DNA of 64,000 nt from Bactrocera neohumeralis (taxonomy: Eukaryota > Arthropoda > Insecta > Diptera > Tephritidae): NCBI RefSeq assembly GCF_024586455.1, contig NC_065921.1:71487528-71551527 (forward strand). The letters run 5' to 3'. Position numbers and translations under genes: made by a program. The notes below the pieces were generated by a model. The model was not told the origin of the DNA, ran no database searches, and saw nothing but the letters and a program-made list of their open reading frames with translations. The first letter of the stretch is position 1, and each line of letters begins with the position of its first letter. Positions 1 to 10,895 of the stretch are shown in pieces.

Positions 1-1050
1 TCGAATTGTTTTCTCCAGGAATAGATTGAAGAAATCGCACGATAAGGTGTCACCTTGTTTAAAACTTCGTCTGGTATCGAACGTCCCAGGAAGATCCTTT
101 CTGATCCTGACAGAGCTTTTGGTATTGCTCAACGTGAGTTTACACAGCCGTATTAGTTTTACGGGGATACTAAATTCAGACATAACGGCATAAATTTGAC
201 GAAGAGGTGGTGTGTGTGGATCTTCCTTTCACGGGTCTTTTCTAAGATTTGGCGCGTAAATATTTTTCAGTTTTTGCTGTGATTTTCACAAAGCCACACT
301 GATTCAGTTTTGACGGGGGATTAATCTTTCACGCAATACGCTCGATAGAACCTCATCCATGTTGAGTAGGATTATCCCATAGTTGGCGGGATTGGACAAA
401 GCACACTAAAAAAATTCCAATGGTCGGGCATGCTTTCGTCCGACCATATTTTACAAAGAAGCGCTGATGTCTGCTCCTTATCAGTTCTTTGTCAACGTAT
501 TAGAATAGCTAGGCCGGCAATCCGTTAGTCCCCGCCGAGACGGGTAATTGATTGGGGAATCGAGGCTGGAGAGTGTTCCCTTCATAATGTCATCGACGTA
601 TGTTCCGTCACTAGATCACCTCTGGGGTTTATGCAAGAGTATGTTCCGGTCTTGAAACTTTACATTAGTTACTGCATCTTTATGTTGAATTTTCGAGCAT
701 TACCACTATCGGCCAGCTTTTCAAGCTCTTCGTACTTACGTATTTTGGCCTCTCTTTTTTTAGTCTCCAAATGCGTCTCGCTTCCATCTTCAACTTTCGG
801 TATCTTCCCATTCAGCACGTTTTGTGGTCGATTATGACGTCGCGAGGTAGACAGTCTGTTTTCTCTCCACTGTGACACGGCACTCTTCATCTTTTAAGCT
901 GTTCTATAGGCTTTTCGGAAAACCAATGATTTCATTTGCATCTGTACATAAGGAGTTTGAACTGCCTTGTCACAGTTCCCTTAGAGATCAGGTGCGCAAG
1001 TCGAGTAGAAAGTCGTTCGGTTGTCTGTTGTGATTGCAGCTTCTCGAAGT
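1..1050 (-). pseudogene. LINE family 1 copy A, linker plus reverse transcriptase remnant
   Basis: A degenerate non-LTR retrotransposon on the minus strand, running off the left edge. Reading from about 1050 down to 1, there is a charged linker typical of the stretch between endonuclease and reverse transcriptase (670-890: YEELEKLADSGNARKF), then sequence equivalent to KTGTYSC, and then the fingers and palm of the reverse transcriptase (about 1-560). The palm parallels the better copy at 47252-48464, including the SNTKSSVR-like and FDTK-GF-QGD-like segments. Stops and frameshifts are frequent, so no product is possible. The rest of the palm and the 3' end lie outside the window. The clade cannot be fixed by eye. 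Confidence 0.75.
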
Positions 1051-1054
1051 CGAA

Positions 1055-1290
1055 ACAAGGAAAAAACGTTAACTTCGCCTGCTATAGTAAGCTATAATAC
1101 CCTTTCTTACAGCATAAAGCATAGATACAAATCTTTATCGTCATTGCGAGCCTTCAATCATATTCTATAGTGGGTCGATATCAGCAGTTCCAACAAAAGA
1201 GCACTCGCTTATGAAAAAAAAGACATGCGCATAATATCAGATTGATATCTCTGAAACTGGGGACCAGTTCCGTAGTATATATCTACAGAC
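1055..1290 (+). repeat. Dispersed repeat P, copy 1
   Basis: It begins with AACAAGGAAAAAACGTTAAC, closely matching the start of the longer copy at 26730, and contains the ATAGTGGGTCGATATC and GATATCTCTGAAACTGG motifs seen in the other copies. It is non-coding. The family appears at least eight times in the window; I recognise the text as common in higher-fly genomes but cannot give it a name. Confidence 0.7.
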
Positions 1291-2262
1291 GATGACTTCT
1301 AAAGCACCGAAGTCATAAAATATAGGATTCTCAATGACTTATGATCACATAGAAAAGCAGAGAATATTGCTTCTGATATAATTGGTCATTAGTAGCGCCC
1401 GTGACTAAGTCAATAGTAAATCAATACTTTTTTACTATCTCTATTCATTTAAAATAATGAGAACATAAATATCTATATGTACTTCACTTATGGATGTCTG
1501 TTTCCATGTACTTTTACATATACATATGTATGTATGTATAATAAATCGATCGCTCGAACGCCAGCTTTATCAATAGAGTGCAACAGGGTTAAGCGCGGAA
1601 AAAGTTGAGAGAAAATCAAAAACAGCGACTCTCTATGGTTAGCAATGGCATAATAGAAATTTCCACACACCCAAAAAAGCAAAAAACTTCAAATGATCAA
1701 AATATAACGGAGTAACCGAACAGCCGAACAGAGTTGCAGTTGAACGCCAAATTATCGCTTTGGAACCAACAAATATGAAATCAATGGTTATCGCAATTCC
1801 AATCCGCTATCTTGCTGACCGCCTCACTCACACACACTCACATACACATACTCATGTGTACATAGACAATTGCAGTGCATGCGCGAATCGGCCATGCCGT
1901 TGACGATGCCAAGCGTTGACGATCGGTGCGACGAAGCGCGAATGTCTACGCACAATTGCTTTTTACTGTTTGCTCTCTATTGTATAGAATTCTTATTGCT
2001 ATTGTTGTCATTGAAGCGATAAAAAATTATGTGTTTTTATATAATGTATTTTTATTGCAGTTTGATTGCTTTACTGGCGATGTGCAACAAGTTAACGCCC
2101 TTAAATTGGGTCACCCTTTGATTAGCGCAATGGAAGTTCGCATCCAAAGTGTTTATAGCAACGGGGACCGAGGAGTGCAATAAAGTGTGTGCTATTTAAT
2201 AATTAATTATCGTATTTTTAGAAATATGCTTCCAACTCAATACATATGTTTGTATTTTTTAT
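1291..2262. other. Transposon-poor spacer
   Basis: No coding signature or transposon is recognised. Short TATG/TACA microsatellite lies at about 1520-1540 and a CACACTCA run at about 1825-1850. The end of the stretch holds the weak exon candidate at 2061-2183. Confidence 0.6.
2061..2183 (+). other. Possible terminal exon (very weak)
   Basis: A pyrimidine-rich tract ending TTTTTATTGCAG at 2060 resembles a 3' splice site. The following frame (FDCFTGDVQQVNALKLGHPL...) stays open to a TAA at 2181-2183, and an AATAAA overlaps that stop, followed by GTGTGTGC, which resembles a downstream polyadenylation element. The peptide matches no family I know. A chance arrangement in AT-rich DNA is at least as likely, since the upstream frame from 1926 shows no coding character. 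Confidence 0.12.
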
Positions 2263-2263
2263 T

Positions 2264-2285
2264 AGGGTGAGCCAAAACAAAAATT
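2264..2285 (+). repeat. Solo terminal repeat of the GGGTGAGCC MITE
   Basis: TTAGGGTGAGCCAAAAC matches the terminal repeat of the element at 20301-21827. No inverted partner was found within the next kilobase, so this is a relic or truncated copy. Confidence 0.5.
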
Positions 2286-2289
2286 AATA

Positions 2290-3003
2290 TAGACTTCATG
2301 GGTGAAGGTGTAATCTAAGTAGAGGCACAAATATATATTGCTCTCTCACCCACAACATGTTCACATATTCATACCATTTTCATATTTTTCCATTTAGCAG
2401 AAAGTCTCTCTTTGGCATGACTAAAATTGTATGCATTGCACAGCTCTATTCGCACATGAGATTGGCGCACAAATGCTGGCGAATGGAATGCGAGAAACGC
2501 ACAAGTGAAAAAGCTAAAAAGCTCACGAGGCCATTGCAATTCGTTCGTTCGCGCTATTTCTGCTCGTAATCGAATTCCAACACACATATACATATGTATA
2601 TACATGTGTGTGCTTGTTGCTGCTCAAGGATTTCGAAATCCGGTTTTGCTCGCGATCAATGCGTTTGTGTGTGGGCAACCATTTGCTATCGTGGCGGCGG
2701 CCCCAACAATTTACGAGCAGCGAAAATATTCGCGTGGCAAATGCCCAATGCATGCGTGGTGTTGTTGTCACTGAAGCTGTGTAAAATTGTGAATTTATTT
2801 TAATTTTGTTTCTTTGTTTGCTCCCCGCTGCTCTGCGTTCGATATTCTAGTTTTATATTTTTTCATATTTTCTGGGTCAAAGCTGTACATTTGTTTGCTT
2901 GATTATTGAAAAGCCCTTCGAAAAATGGCACAACTCGTTTGGCAGACGAATGGAAAATTTTTCAGCAAACACAGAGAGTTTTTATGTGTATGCCAGATAT
3001 AAA
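2290..3003. other. Transposon-poor spacer
   Basis: Moderate GC with short ACATATACATATG tracts (about 2581-2610). Six-frame translations are short and show no domain. Nothing else was recognised. Confidence 0.55.
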
Positions 3004-3556
3004 GGGTGATCCATTTTGAAGTTCAATACAGTTTTTTTTAAAGAAATTTGAAGGGGAATGTTTATTATCATTCTAAAGCAAGTTCTTAGGCATTTATCTT
3101 TTGAAGATTATCTCTTTCAAATGTTGGCCGCAGTAACGTCTCAGATGGTCCATCCGTTGAGCTCAATTTTCGATGTCACGTTCGAACATTTCGACTGGTA
3201 ATAGACGAATAACAAGTATGATGTTTTGCTCGATGGCCTGAATCGAAGCGAGATTGTCCGCATATACTTTAGACTTTACATATCCCCACAAGAAAAAGTC
3301 TAACAATGTTCTATTACACGATTTTGGGGGTCAATCGACCGGCACTTTACGTGGAATTATCTGCACAGCGAAGTGCCAGATCTTTTTAGAACTTTTCAAG
3401 AGCACATATATCAAAGCGATGTCGCTTGGTAAGGTCGAGCGGTTTCAGCTCTTGACAAACTGTATTTTGTACACTTTCACTTTAAAATCTCGACGTAAAA
3501 TGCGCCAAGTCGTTCCATACGTGAGTCCGAGTTGCTGCGAACGGCGCTGAATCGGC
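3004..3556 (-). pseudogene. Rosa-like Tc1/mariner transposon, copy R1 (truncated)
   Basis: Low-coordinate end AAGGGTGATCCATTTTGAAG parallels the end of the copy at 49548 and probably lies at the terminal inverted repeat. On the minus strand the C-terminal transposase remnant includes a segment like NW..RMDHLRRYCGQHLKEIIF (about 3090-3180), in line with the WPPRS...ENW...R..GGH..EIIFK tail of this transposase type. Around 3240-3550 the sequence parallels the 49.8-50.45 kb copy with gaps, so much of the catalytic core has been deleted. The copy stops abruptly at the 3' end of a family 1 LINE at about 3557. There are many stops and no function. Confidence 0.7.
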
Positions 3557-4575
3557 TCTCCACTGAGTTAACAACAGCGCCCCAGTCGTTTCTTCTTTTG
3601 CAAGATGACGCCAATTAGAGATTCCTAGCGAAGCCAAGTCCTTCTTCACCTGGTCTTCCCAACGGAGTGGAGGTCTTCCTCTGCTTCCCCCGGCGGATAC
3701 TGCGTCGAATACTTTCAGAGCTGAAGCAGCAGCTGTACACTCTTATAGAAGATTGCTCCTTCTCAGTTTAGTTGTGCAGCTCGAATTATTTTCTCCAGAA
3801 GTAGGTTGAAGAAGTCACAAGAAAGAGAGTCGCCTAGTCTGAAATCTCGTTGGGTGTCGAACGTCTCGGAGAAGTTCTTCCCAAACCTGACGGAGCTTTT
3901 GGTGTTGCTCAACGTCAGCTTACCCAGCTTTTTTAGTTTTGCGGGGATACCAAATTCAGATATCGCGCCATAAAGGCAGCTCCTTTTCGTGCTGTCAAAG
4001 GCAACTTTCTCCCCGGGTCTTTTCCAAGATTTAGCGCATGGTGAATATCTGGACAGTTGTTGATTTGCCAGGTGTAAAGCCACATTGATAAAGTCCAATC
4101 AGTTTGTTGACGGTGGGCTTTAATCTTTCATACAATACACTCGATAGAACCTCATACGCGATGTGGAGGAGGCTTATCCCAAGGTAGTGGGCGCAGATTA
4201 TATGGGTCTCCCTTTTTGTGGATTGGGCAGAACACACTTAAATTGCAATAGTTGTGCATGCTTTCGTCCGACCATATTTTACAAAGAAGCTGATGCATGC
4301 TCCTTATCATTTCTTCGCCGCCGTGTTTGAATAGTTCGACCGGCAATCCATCGACCCTCGCCGCTTTGTTGTTCTTCAGACGAGTAATTGCTATTCGAAC
4401 TTTTTCATGGTCGGGCAATGGAACACCAGCTCCATCGTCATCGATAGGGGAATCGGGTTCGCCTTCTCCTGGCGTTATGCTTTCACTACCATTCTGCACG
4501 CTGGAGAAGTGTTCCTTCCATAATATTAGTATACTCTGTGCATCGGTTACTAGATCACCAACCCTGTTACAATAG
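3557..4575 (-). pseudogene. LINE family 1 copy B, internally deleted
   Basis: Minus-strand non-LTR element. From high to low coordinate: a segment like SITPGEGEPDSPIDDDGAGV (about 4400-4490), KNNKAARVDGLPVELFKHGGEEMI with the fingers domain, LLHIAYEVLSSVLYERLKPTVNKLIG, the palm start, then a GF..GDSLSCDFFNLLLEKIIRAAQLN stretch (about 3770-3850). Sequence then jumps, at about 3725-3770, to the C-terminal region (VFDAVSAGGS..GRP) and the 3' end GTTAACTCAGTGGAG at 3557-3580. The catalytic YADD box and several hundred bases after it are missing, so 5' and 3' parts are joined by a deletion. Frames are broken. Confidence 0.78.
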
Positions 4576-4699
4576 AATAATGTCTAGTAAAATTACATCC
4601 ATAACTTTTTTAATAGATGGCTCTAAAGTATAGTATATAGCGTTGTATTAAAAAGATCGAGATACGCTGGATGGCACCAGAAAGATAAGATTTCGTACC

Positions 4700-5450
4700 A
4701 AAAAAAAGTTCTTAGTTTAGTTTAACAAGAAATGAGCTTCTAGCTTCGCCTGAGAGCAGCAAGCTTCTAGAAGTGTATGGTTGGGGTGTTGAAAAATAGC
4801 TCGTGGTCGAATCGCGGTGAGCTGGTGACTAAGCCCAGAATGACGTTCAAGTAAGTTTAGGTTAGAGTTTGGTGGGATTGGTAGAGATACATCTATTATT
4901 AGCAGCTCCTCTGCCGTCAAACTCTTAATTGGGAAAAGTAGTATCAAGAAAGGCTATAACCTCAGAAACGGTGTTTACGCTAATAAAGAAGAATAAGTAT
5001 CAAAGAACTTTTGAAGAAGCAATCACACGGAATCGGCCAACAAGGGAATAATTGCATTCTATCAGCACAACGACCGGCCACACACGTCGATAGTGACTCG
5101 CCAGAAGCTCTGGGAGCTTATTAGGAAGATTCACATATGTACATCTACCTTACTGTCAAGTTATAGCAACAAGTGATTGATGTTCCAGTCTGTGGCGAAT
5201 GATATTGCTAGTGAAAAAATCGCCTTAAAGTAAGCTTGAAAATTTACTGTCCTCGTTTTTTTTTGCCAAAGAAATGAGAACTTCTATGATAGAAGTATAA
5301 TGAAATTATCTTCCAAATTGAAACAAGTTATTAAAAAAACTAAAATTTTCCTACAGGAACATTTAAATTTACGGTTCTTCATTGCTAGGCCAAACCTTGA
5401 ATGAAACACGAAAATGCCAGAATATCCCCATCATAAATTTAACTTTATTT
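4700..5450 (+). pseudogene. Mariner transposase remnant M1
   Basis: Degenerate mariner copy read on the plus strand, related to the better copy at 6714-7668. Recognisable in order: KNSSWSNRGELVTKPRMTFK (4780-4850) and VWWDW (about 4870), matching the region after the first catalytic Asp; ANKGIIAFYQHNDRPHTSIVTRQKL (5040-5110) around the second Asp; then a SFFAKRNENFYDRSIMKL-like tail (about 5255-5310) followed by KQVIKKTKIF. The third Asp motif has been lost to deletion near 5120-5180. Many frameshifts and stops. The amino-terminal half is not seen. Position of the terminal repeats is uncertain. Confidence 0.7.
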
Positions 5451-5884
5451 TTTTGAAACTGCCGTGGAAGGCTCAACTCCAAATATGCTACTGCTCTTGG
5501 TATGCATTAGTAGGCGTGGCAACATGTGCACATGTGCACACAGATAAGAAACACAGATCCTTGATGATGGAGAGTTGCGTAACATCTTGAAAGCATTAAC
5601 GGAGTACTCATATGAATGTGTATGTACATATGTTTAAGTCGTATAATTTATGTCTGAAGAAGATAGTGTTCCTATGAAATGAAATCATGTGCTTGCAAAA
5701 GTGTACCAAATTCCCACATTTAATTCAACAGATCCTATTTGCCATACTCTCGCCAAATGGTGTGTAGAGTAACTAGTTGCAATAGGTATGAACACATATC
5801 GAATATTTTTACTTAAAACGAGCTCGAAACGAATTGATATTGATGTCTGTCTGTGCATCACGAAATACATTCATACTGTTAAGT
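5451..5884. other. Spacer
   Basis: No feature recognised apart from a short microsatellite (about 5615-5635). Translations show no domain. Confidence 0.5.
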
Positions 5885-6713
5885 AAAAAATTAAGTTAAT
5901 ATTTTTTAAATTAAAATAAATATAAAAAAAATATTTTAAAAGGGTGGCAATACTACTCAAAAAAGAACCAGAAATAAATATTTCTCAAATCATTTTATTG
6001 AGGTGTCTATATTGTAAGGTTTCATTTAACACAAAACTAATTAAATTAAAAAATAACAGGTGGCAACTCTTGATAAAAATATTCGAAATTTAAACTTTTC
6101 TGAAATTCTTAAGTTTAATATTCATATTTCAGAAATTTTTCATTCATATTTCGAAGTAAAAAATTAAATTAATATTTTTTCCAGTAAAAAATGTGGCAAT
6201 ACTATTCACAAGTGGACCCGAAATAAATATTTTTCAAACCCGTTTATTGTAGGGTCTATATTGTAAGATTTCACTTAACTACTAGTAATTAAATTAAAAA
6301 ATAACAAGTGGCAACTCTTCTTGAAAATAAATTTTAAACTTATTTTTTCTGATTTTCTTAACTTTAATATCAATATTTCAAAAATATTTCATTTATATTT
6401 TCTATTTAAACTAATATTATTTTAATTAAAACAATCTTTTAAAAAGGTGGCAACACCACTTAAAAATATACCCGAAAGAAATGTTTCTCAAATGTTTTCT
6501 CTATATTGTAAGTTTCATCTAAATTACTAGTAATTAAATTAAAAAATAACAGGTGGCAACTCTTGATAAAAATATTCGAAATTTAAACTTTTCTGAAATT
6601 CTGAAATTTTTTAGTTTAATATTAATGTTTTCAACATTTTTCAAAAATTCGTTACCTTAAGCATTAATAGAATTATAATATTTTAAAAGATGGCAACCTT
6701 TCTCTTAAAAATA

Positions 6714-7668
6714 TAAGGTTGTCAAATATCTCCCTTCGACTTTTTTGCTCCTTATTCAATGCTTTATAAAAAGCGTTACAGTGATCGGATTTAGTTCAAA
6801 TATGCGCCGTTTCGTTCGATAATCTGTTTTCATCTAGACGGCAACTTCATAATACCCCCCTCGTAGAAGCCCCCCTCTTTATTTGTGAAGAACTCGTACA
6901 GCCACTTTTCACAAGCCTCTTTTAAGTTCAACTTTACATCAACAAGGGCGTTCGCCATGGACAGGAACAGGTGGTAATCACTTGGCGCTATGTCCGGGCT
7001 ATATGGTGGATGCGATAAAACCTCCCATCCGAGCTCCCGTAGCTTCTGACGAGTCATCAACGAAGTGTGTGGTCTGGCGTTGTCCTGGTGGAACACTATA
7101 CCCTTCCTGTTGGCCAATTCTGGACGCTTCTGGTCGATCGCCTGCTTCAAGCGGTCCAGTTGTTCGCAGTAGATGGTAGAATTAAGCGTCTGGCCATATG
7201 GGAGCAGCTCATAGTGGATGATTCCCTTCCAATCCCACCAAACACACAGCAAAACCTTCCTGGCCGTCAATCTCGACTTGGCCACTATTTCGGACGATTC
7301 ACCGGCCTGCGACCACGACCGTTTTCGCTTGATATCGTCGTATGTGATCCATTCTTCGTCGCCAGTCACCATCCGCTTCAAAAATGGGGCGAGTTCATGC
7401 CGTTTCAGCAGCATCATTCGGTCCAGAAGGTTTTTTTGCGTCAAATCATGCGGCAACCAAACATCAAGCTTTTTTGTGTATCCAGCCTTCTGCAGATGGT
7501 TTAAAATGGTTTGGTGACTAACTCCCAGCTTCTGGGCGATGTCGCGAGATGCCACATGCCGGTCTAATTCGCTTTTTTCCATGATTTTATCGGTGTTCGT
7601 CGTCACAGGTCTTCCACCAGCGAAATTCCAAAGACAAAAAGGCGGAAGGGAAATATTTGACAACCTAA
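6714..7668 (-). mobile_element. Mariner element M2, complete ends, internally deleted
   Basis: The ends form inverted repeats: AAGGTTGTCAAATATCTCCC at the left (6715 on) and, read from the right end inwards, TTAGGTTGTCAAATATTTCC. They match over about 24 bases with one or two differences. A TA dinucleotide flanks each side (6712-6713 and 7669-7670), which is the target duplication expected for mariner. The element is 955 bp, compared with about 1.3 kb for an intact mariner, so roughly a quarter has been lost, chiefly the amino-terminal DNA-binding region. It sits inside the ~250-bp tandem repeat. It could have been mobilised in trans while an active transposase existed. Confidence 0.88.
6830..7663 (-). 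pseudogene. Mariner transposase, DD34D, 277-residue defective frame
   Basis: A long open frame encoding most of a mariner transposase, the enzyme that cuts and pastes the element at TA sites. Visible features: second helix-turn-helix (about residues 38-61, ASRDIAQKLGVSHQTILNHL), WLPHDLT linker (69-75), first catalytic Asp in VTGDEEW (residue 102), second in HQDNARPH (194), third in YSPDIAPSDYH (229). The last two have 34 residues between them, the mariner signature. Family members are about 345 residues. Here the first helix-turn-helix is missing and the first ~15 residues come from a deletion junction. A small gap before MLLKRHEL is likely. The frame stops at LPSR with TAG where the family has Trp, and a further frameshift separates the expected IIERNGAYL tail. 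All three Asp remain, but DNA binding should fail. Subfamily was not resolved by eye. Confidence 0.88.
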
Positions 7669-7824
7669 TATTTAAACCTTTTCATAGATCTTCAGTTTCA
7701 TAATAAAAATTTTTATTGACTTGTTATCATACATACATACATATGTACTTTTAGAATTACGAAATTTATTAAAAATTCGTTACCTTAAGCATTAATAAAA
7801 TTTAATACTTAACAGGTGGCAACA

Positions 7825-8225
7825 CTGAAGTGTCTTAAAAAGCAGGACAGCAGAGGAGAGTGCCGCCAGAACCAAGCGACTCCACTTCTAACTGGGTGCC
7901 AGGTCACAAAGGCATCGAGGTTAATAAGATCGTAGTGTATGGATGTCATCCTGAAGCATAAGGGGCATTGGTAAACCGATATATTGTCGTTACGACGATT
8001 TAGGCAGGAGTATGGCAAGAAAGGTCAAAACTCGTTGGAACCATCTAGCGCGGTGACAAAACTGGCCTTCAATAGAAGAAACTGTAGGAACATGGTTGGA
8101 TGCTCACTGGTCACAGTCTGGTAACGACATACGCCTGCAGAATGCGACTGACAGTTCTGTAGGAGTTGTCAGGAGAAAGGCATCTGGGAAACATAGGAAG
8201 ATCTTTTGTGCACTATCAAACTAAC
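7825..8225 (+). pseudogene. LINE family 2 fragment, end of RNase H and C-terminal region
   Basis: Plus-strand remnant. About 7880-7930 reads LLTGCQVTKAS.., corresponding to the WVPGHKGIEGNE motif of LINE RNase H domains. At 8080-8160 it reads NCRNMVGCSLVTVW.. with frame changes, matching the RNCRNMIGMLTGHCLV block also seen at 58988-59100. The following CRMRLTDSSVGVVRRKASGKH.. corresponds to the Cys-rich C-terminal module. It is frameshifted and short, and interrupts the GGTGGCAA tandem repeat. Confidence 0.6.
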
Positions 8226-8310
8226 CCATTATTTTATTTACTTAATTTTTATAGTCCATTTAATATATTTTTAAGACATAAATTTTTTATATAGGTGGCA
8301 ACCTTCTAAC

Positions 8311-9490
8311 TTTTTCATCTTAAGCCTGCAATATGACTATACTGATCTCAGCACACTCAAAATAAAAAAAATTAACATTATTTAAGAGTCATAAATTAAA
8401 TGTATAATGCGAACGCTATCAGCACTTGCAGGCATACTTTACCTCGGAAGGGCTAACTCAAGTGTCTAACATATGCAAAACAAGTATTCAATATTTGACC
8501 AAATTCACGAGTGTATGCGAAGTGCACTAACTGAATATCAAGGTGAAGCAAATATCGACGGTCGGACGGATGGAAGACGTTGACCAAGGGAACAGCCGCA
8601 GTAATACATGTGGGAGGGGGACTTGGAGGTAACGCATTGGCAAGGTGAAGAAGATATATATGTATGTTTGAATGTATGCAAATAACTATGTGCATACGCA
8701 TATCTACACATCTAAACACACATACATATGTACATATATATGCACCGCCGAGTGGCAATATTCAAGTAGCAGTCGCAGCGAAGGTTAACCGCATTTGGCC
8801 CTCGTCAAAACCGATTTTCATTAACGTTTTAGCATTTGCAGCAGTGCAATGTGCTTTGCCATAATTATCGCTTGTTGATTTTGCTCCAACAATAAAAACA
8901 AACTATACAATCAATATTTGTATATTATCATCATTTCAAGTTATATGCAAATTGAATGGCTGAAGTAGAGGAGAGGAGGGCAGTTGTGGTAAGACTCTTT
9001 TAAAGGTCTTGTTGAGTGTTCCGACCGAAACTGATTAGTTTAACGGAACGAAAATCGAGTTCTGGATATTTATTATTATATGATTAAAGTCAACCTTATT
9101 GATGATAAAATTTTGCTTAGTGTTGCATATACATAATATTTTAAATATGATTACACCGATATACATATTGCTTCAGTAGAGTGTTACTTACTATATGTAC
9201 CTATACATATGTAGGCTTAGAATTCACCACAACATATTACATATACATATGTAGCATAAAATTTTTCAGCTTCCACTCACAGATATAACCAATATATAAC
9301 CATTTTCTGACCAAAACTTATTCTTAAATTTTAATTCAATATGAGTGATTTCTATTGTATCGCTTTTCTTTCACCTGTAAGCTTATGAAAAGTGGTGTTA
9401 CGTTATTTTGCATTTTAGAGGACGATATGTATAGGATTTTACTTCGTAAATTTTTGTTCAAAAACTTTAGTGATGTTAAATCGGATATAT
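8311..9490. other. Spacer with microsatellite
   Basis: Holds CATACATATGTACATATATATG at about 8718-8740 and similar tracts at 9190-9255. The minus frame at 8453-8758 is low-complexity microsatellite translation, not a gene. No domain was recognised. Confidence 0.5.
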
Positions 9491-9499
9491 AATAGAATA

Positions 9500-10895
9500 C
9501 TCGATTAGATTTCAAAATAAAAGCAAAAACTCCAAATCGGATATTCACTGTGGATAAACAATAAAAATAATCGATTACATTATTTCGATTAATTTCCAAA
9601 AAATTCGGACATTTGCTATCGAATCAACGACTAAATAATCGATTGTTGCTTATCGACTAAACGACTAATTTACAAAATAACAAGAACAACTCCATTCAGA
9701 CATTCCCATTCAGACATTTTCCATCGAAGCAACGATTAAATAATCAATTGTTGTATTTCAATTTATCGATTAATTTGCAAAAACAAAATCAAAGCAAATG
9801 TTTACTCTCCAAGAAACGACTAAATAATCGATTCTTGTATTTCGACTATCATGTTTCGAAAATCGATCGTATTTCGACTAATCGAAAAATTTACAAAATA
9901 ACAACGAAAACTGTCATTAGGACATTTGCTATCAAAGCAGCAATTATATAATCGATTGTAATATTTCGATTTATCGAATAATTTCCAAAAACTCATCTCG
10001 GTTATTTGCTGTTAAAGTAGCAACTAAATATTAAATTTATGTATTTCAACTAAATTAAAAAAAAAAAACTTTAAATCGGATGTTTACCAGCGAAAAATTA
10101 TCTATATAATCGACTATTGTATTTCGGCTAATCGAATGGAATAATAATTTGGTATAATCGAATTTACAAAATAACAACAAAAACTCAAAATAAGATTTTT
10201 CTATAAAATCAAAGGCTAAATAATCAATAATTGTATTTCGACTAACCGACTAATTTACAAAAATAAAATTCAAATCGGTAATTTACTATCGTAGGATTAA
10301 ATATTCGATTATCGTAATAATTTTCAAAACAACAACAAAAACTTCAAATCGGATATTTGCTATCGAAGAATCGATTAAACATTTGTTCGATTATTCGATT
10401 AATTTACAATAAAATTATATCGGATATTTACAATCGAAAAAACTACTGAATAATCGATTATTGTATATCGAATAATCGAATAAATATTCAATTATCGTAC
10501 TTCGACTAATTTACCAAATAACAACAAAAACTTCAAATCGAATATTTTCTATCGAAGAAACGATTAAACTTTTTTTTATTAATCGATAAGTTTACAAAAA
10601 TCAAATCGGATATTTACAATCGAAAAAACAACGACTGAATAATCGATTACGTTTTTCGAAAAATCGGCAAATTTACAAAATAACAACAACAAATTTCATT
10701 CGCAAATTCGCTAATGAAGCAACTATTAAATAATTCATTTTCGTATTTTGATTAATCGATTAATTTAAAAAAATTCAGTTATATTTTTTTCGATTAATTT
10801 TCAAAATAACAGATACTGCCTTTTTGCTATCGAATAATACTAAATAATCAATTATATTTTTTCGATTAATTTCTAAAATAACAACAATAATTCTG
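9500..10895. repeat. Diverged satellite based on TAATCGATTA
   Basis: About fifteen imperfect copies of a unit of 70-115 bp. The unit reads roughly AATAATCGATTATTGTATTT, CGACTAATCGATTAATTTAC, AAAATAACAACAAAAACTTC, AAATCGGATATTTGCTATCG, AAGAAACGACTAA. The AATTTACAAAATAAC block recurs near 9668, 9885, 10163, 10508, 10672 and 10796, with variants between (9771, 9970, 10251, 10320, 10402, 10588, 10867). Units differ in length through small gaps. It contains no coding frame. The palindromic core TAATCGATTA is the most conserved feature. Confidence 0.8.

Larger units (their letters stand above)
5885..8310. repeat. ~250-bp tandem repeat with GGTGGCAA motif, broken by insertions
   Basis: The motif GGTGGCAA (or a one-base variant) recurs at 5943, 6059, 6192, 6307, 6446, 6552 and 6689. 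Spacings alternate (116, 133, 115, 139, 106, 137), giving a unit of about 245-254 bp made of two half-units. Between motifs the text is shared: ATATTGTAAGRTTTCA, TAATTAAATTAAAAAATAAC and AATATTCGAAATTTAAAC recur at the same phase. After the mariner at 6714-7668 the array resumes: 27 identical bases start at 6643 and 7771, and GGTGGCAA reappears at 7815 and 8294, separated by a LINE fragment at 7825-8225. This is a local satellite that has received at least two insertions. Confidence 0.8.

Noticed and set aside
7067..7504. 145-codon plus frame
   Set aside because: It is the antisense shadow of the mariner transposase at 6830-7663.
9500..10895. CRISPR-like array
   Set aside because: Units have no separate constant repeat and unique spacer; everything drifts, and the genome is clearly eukaryotic.
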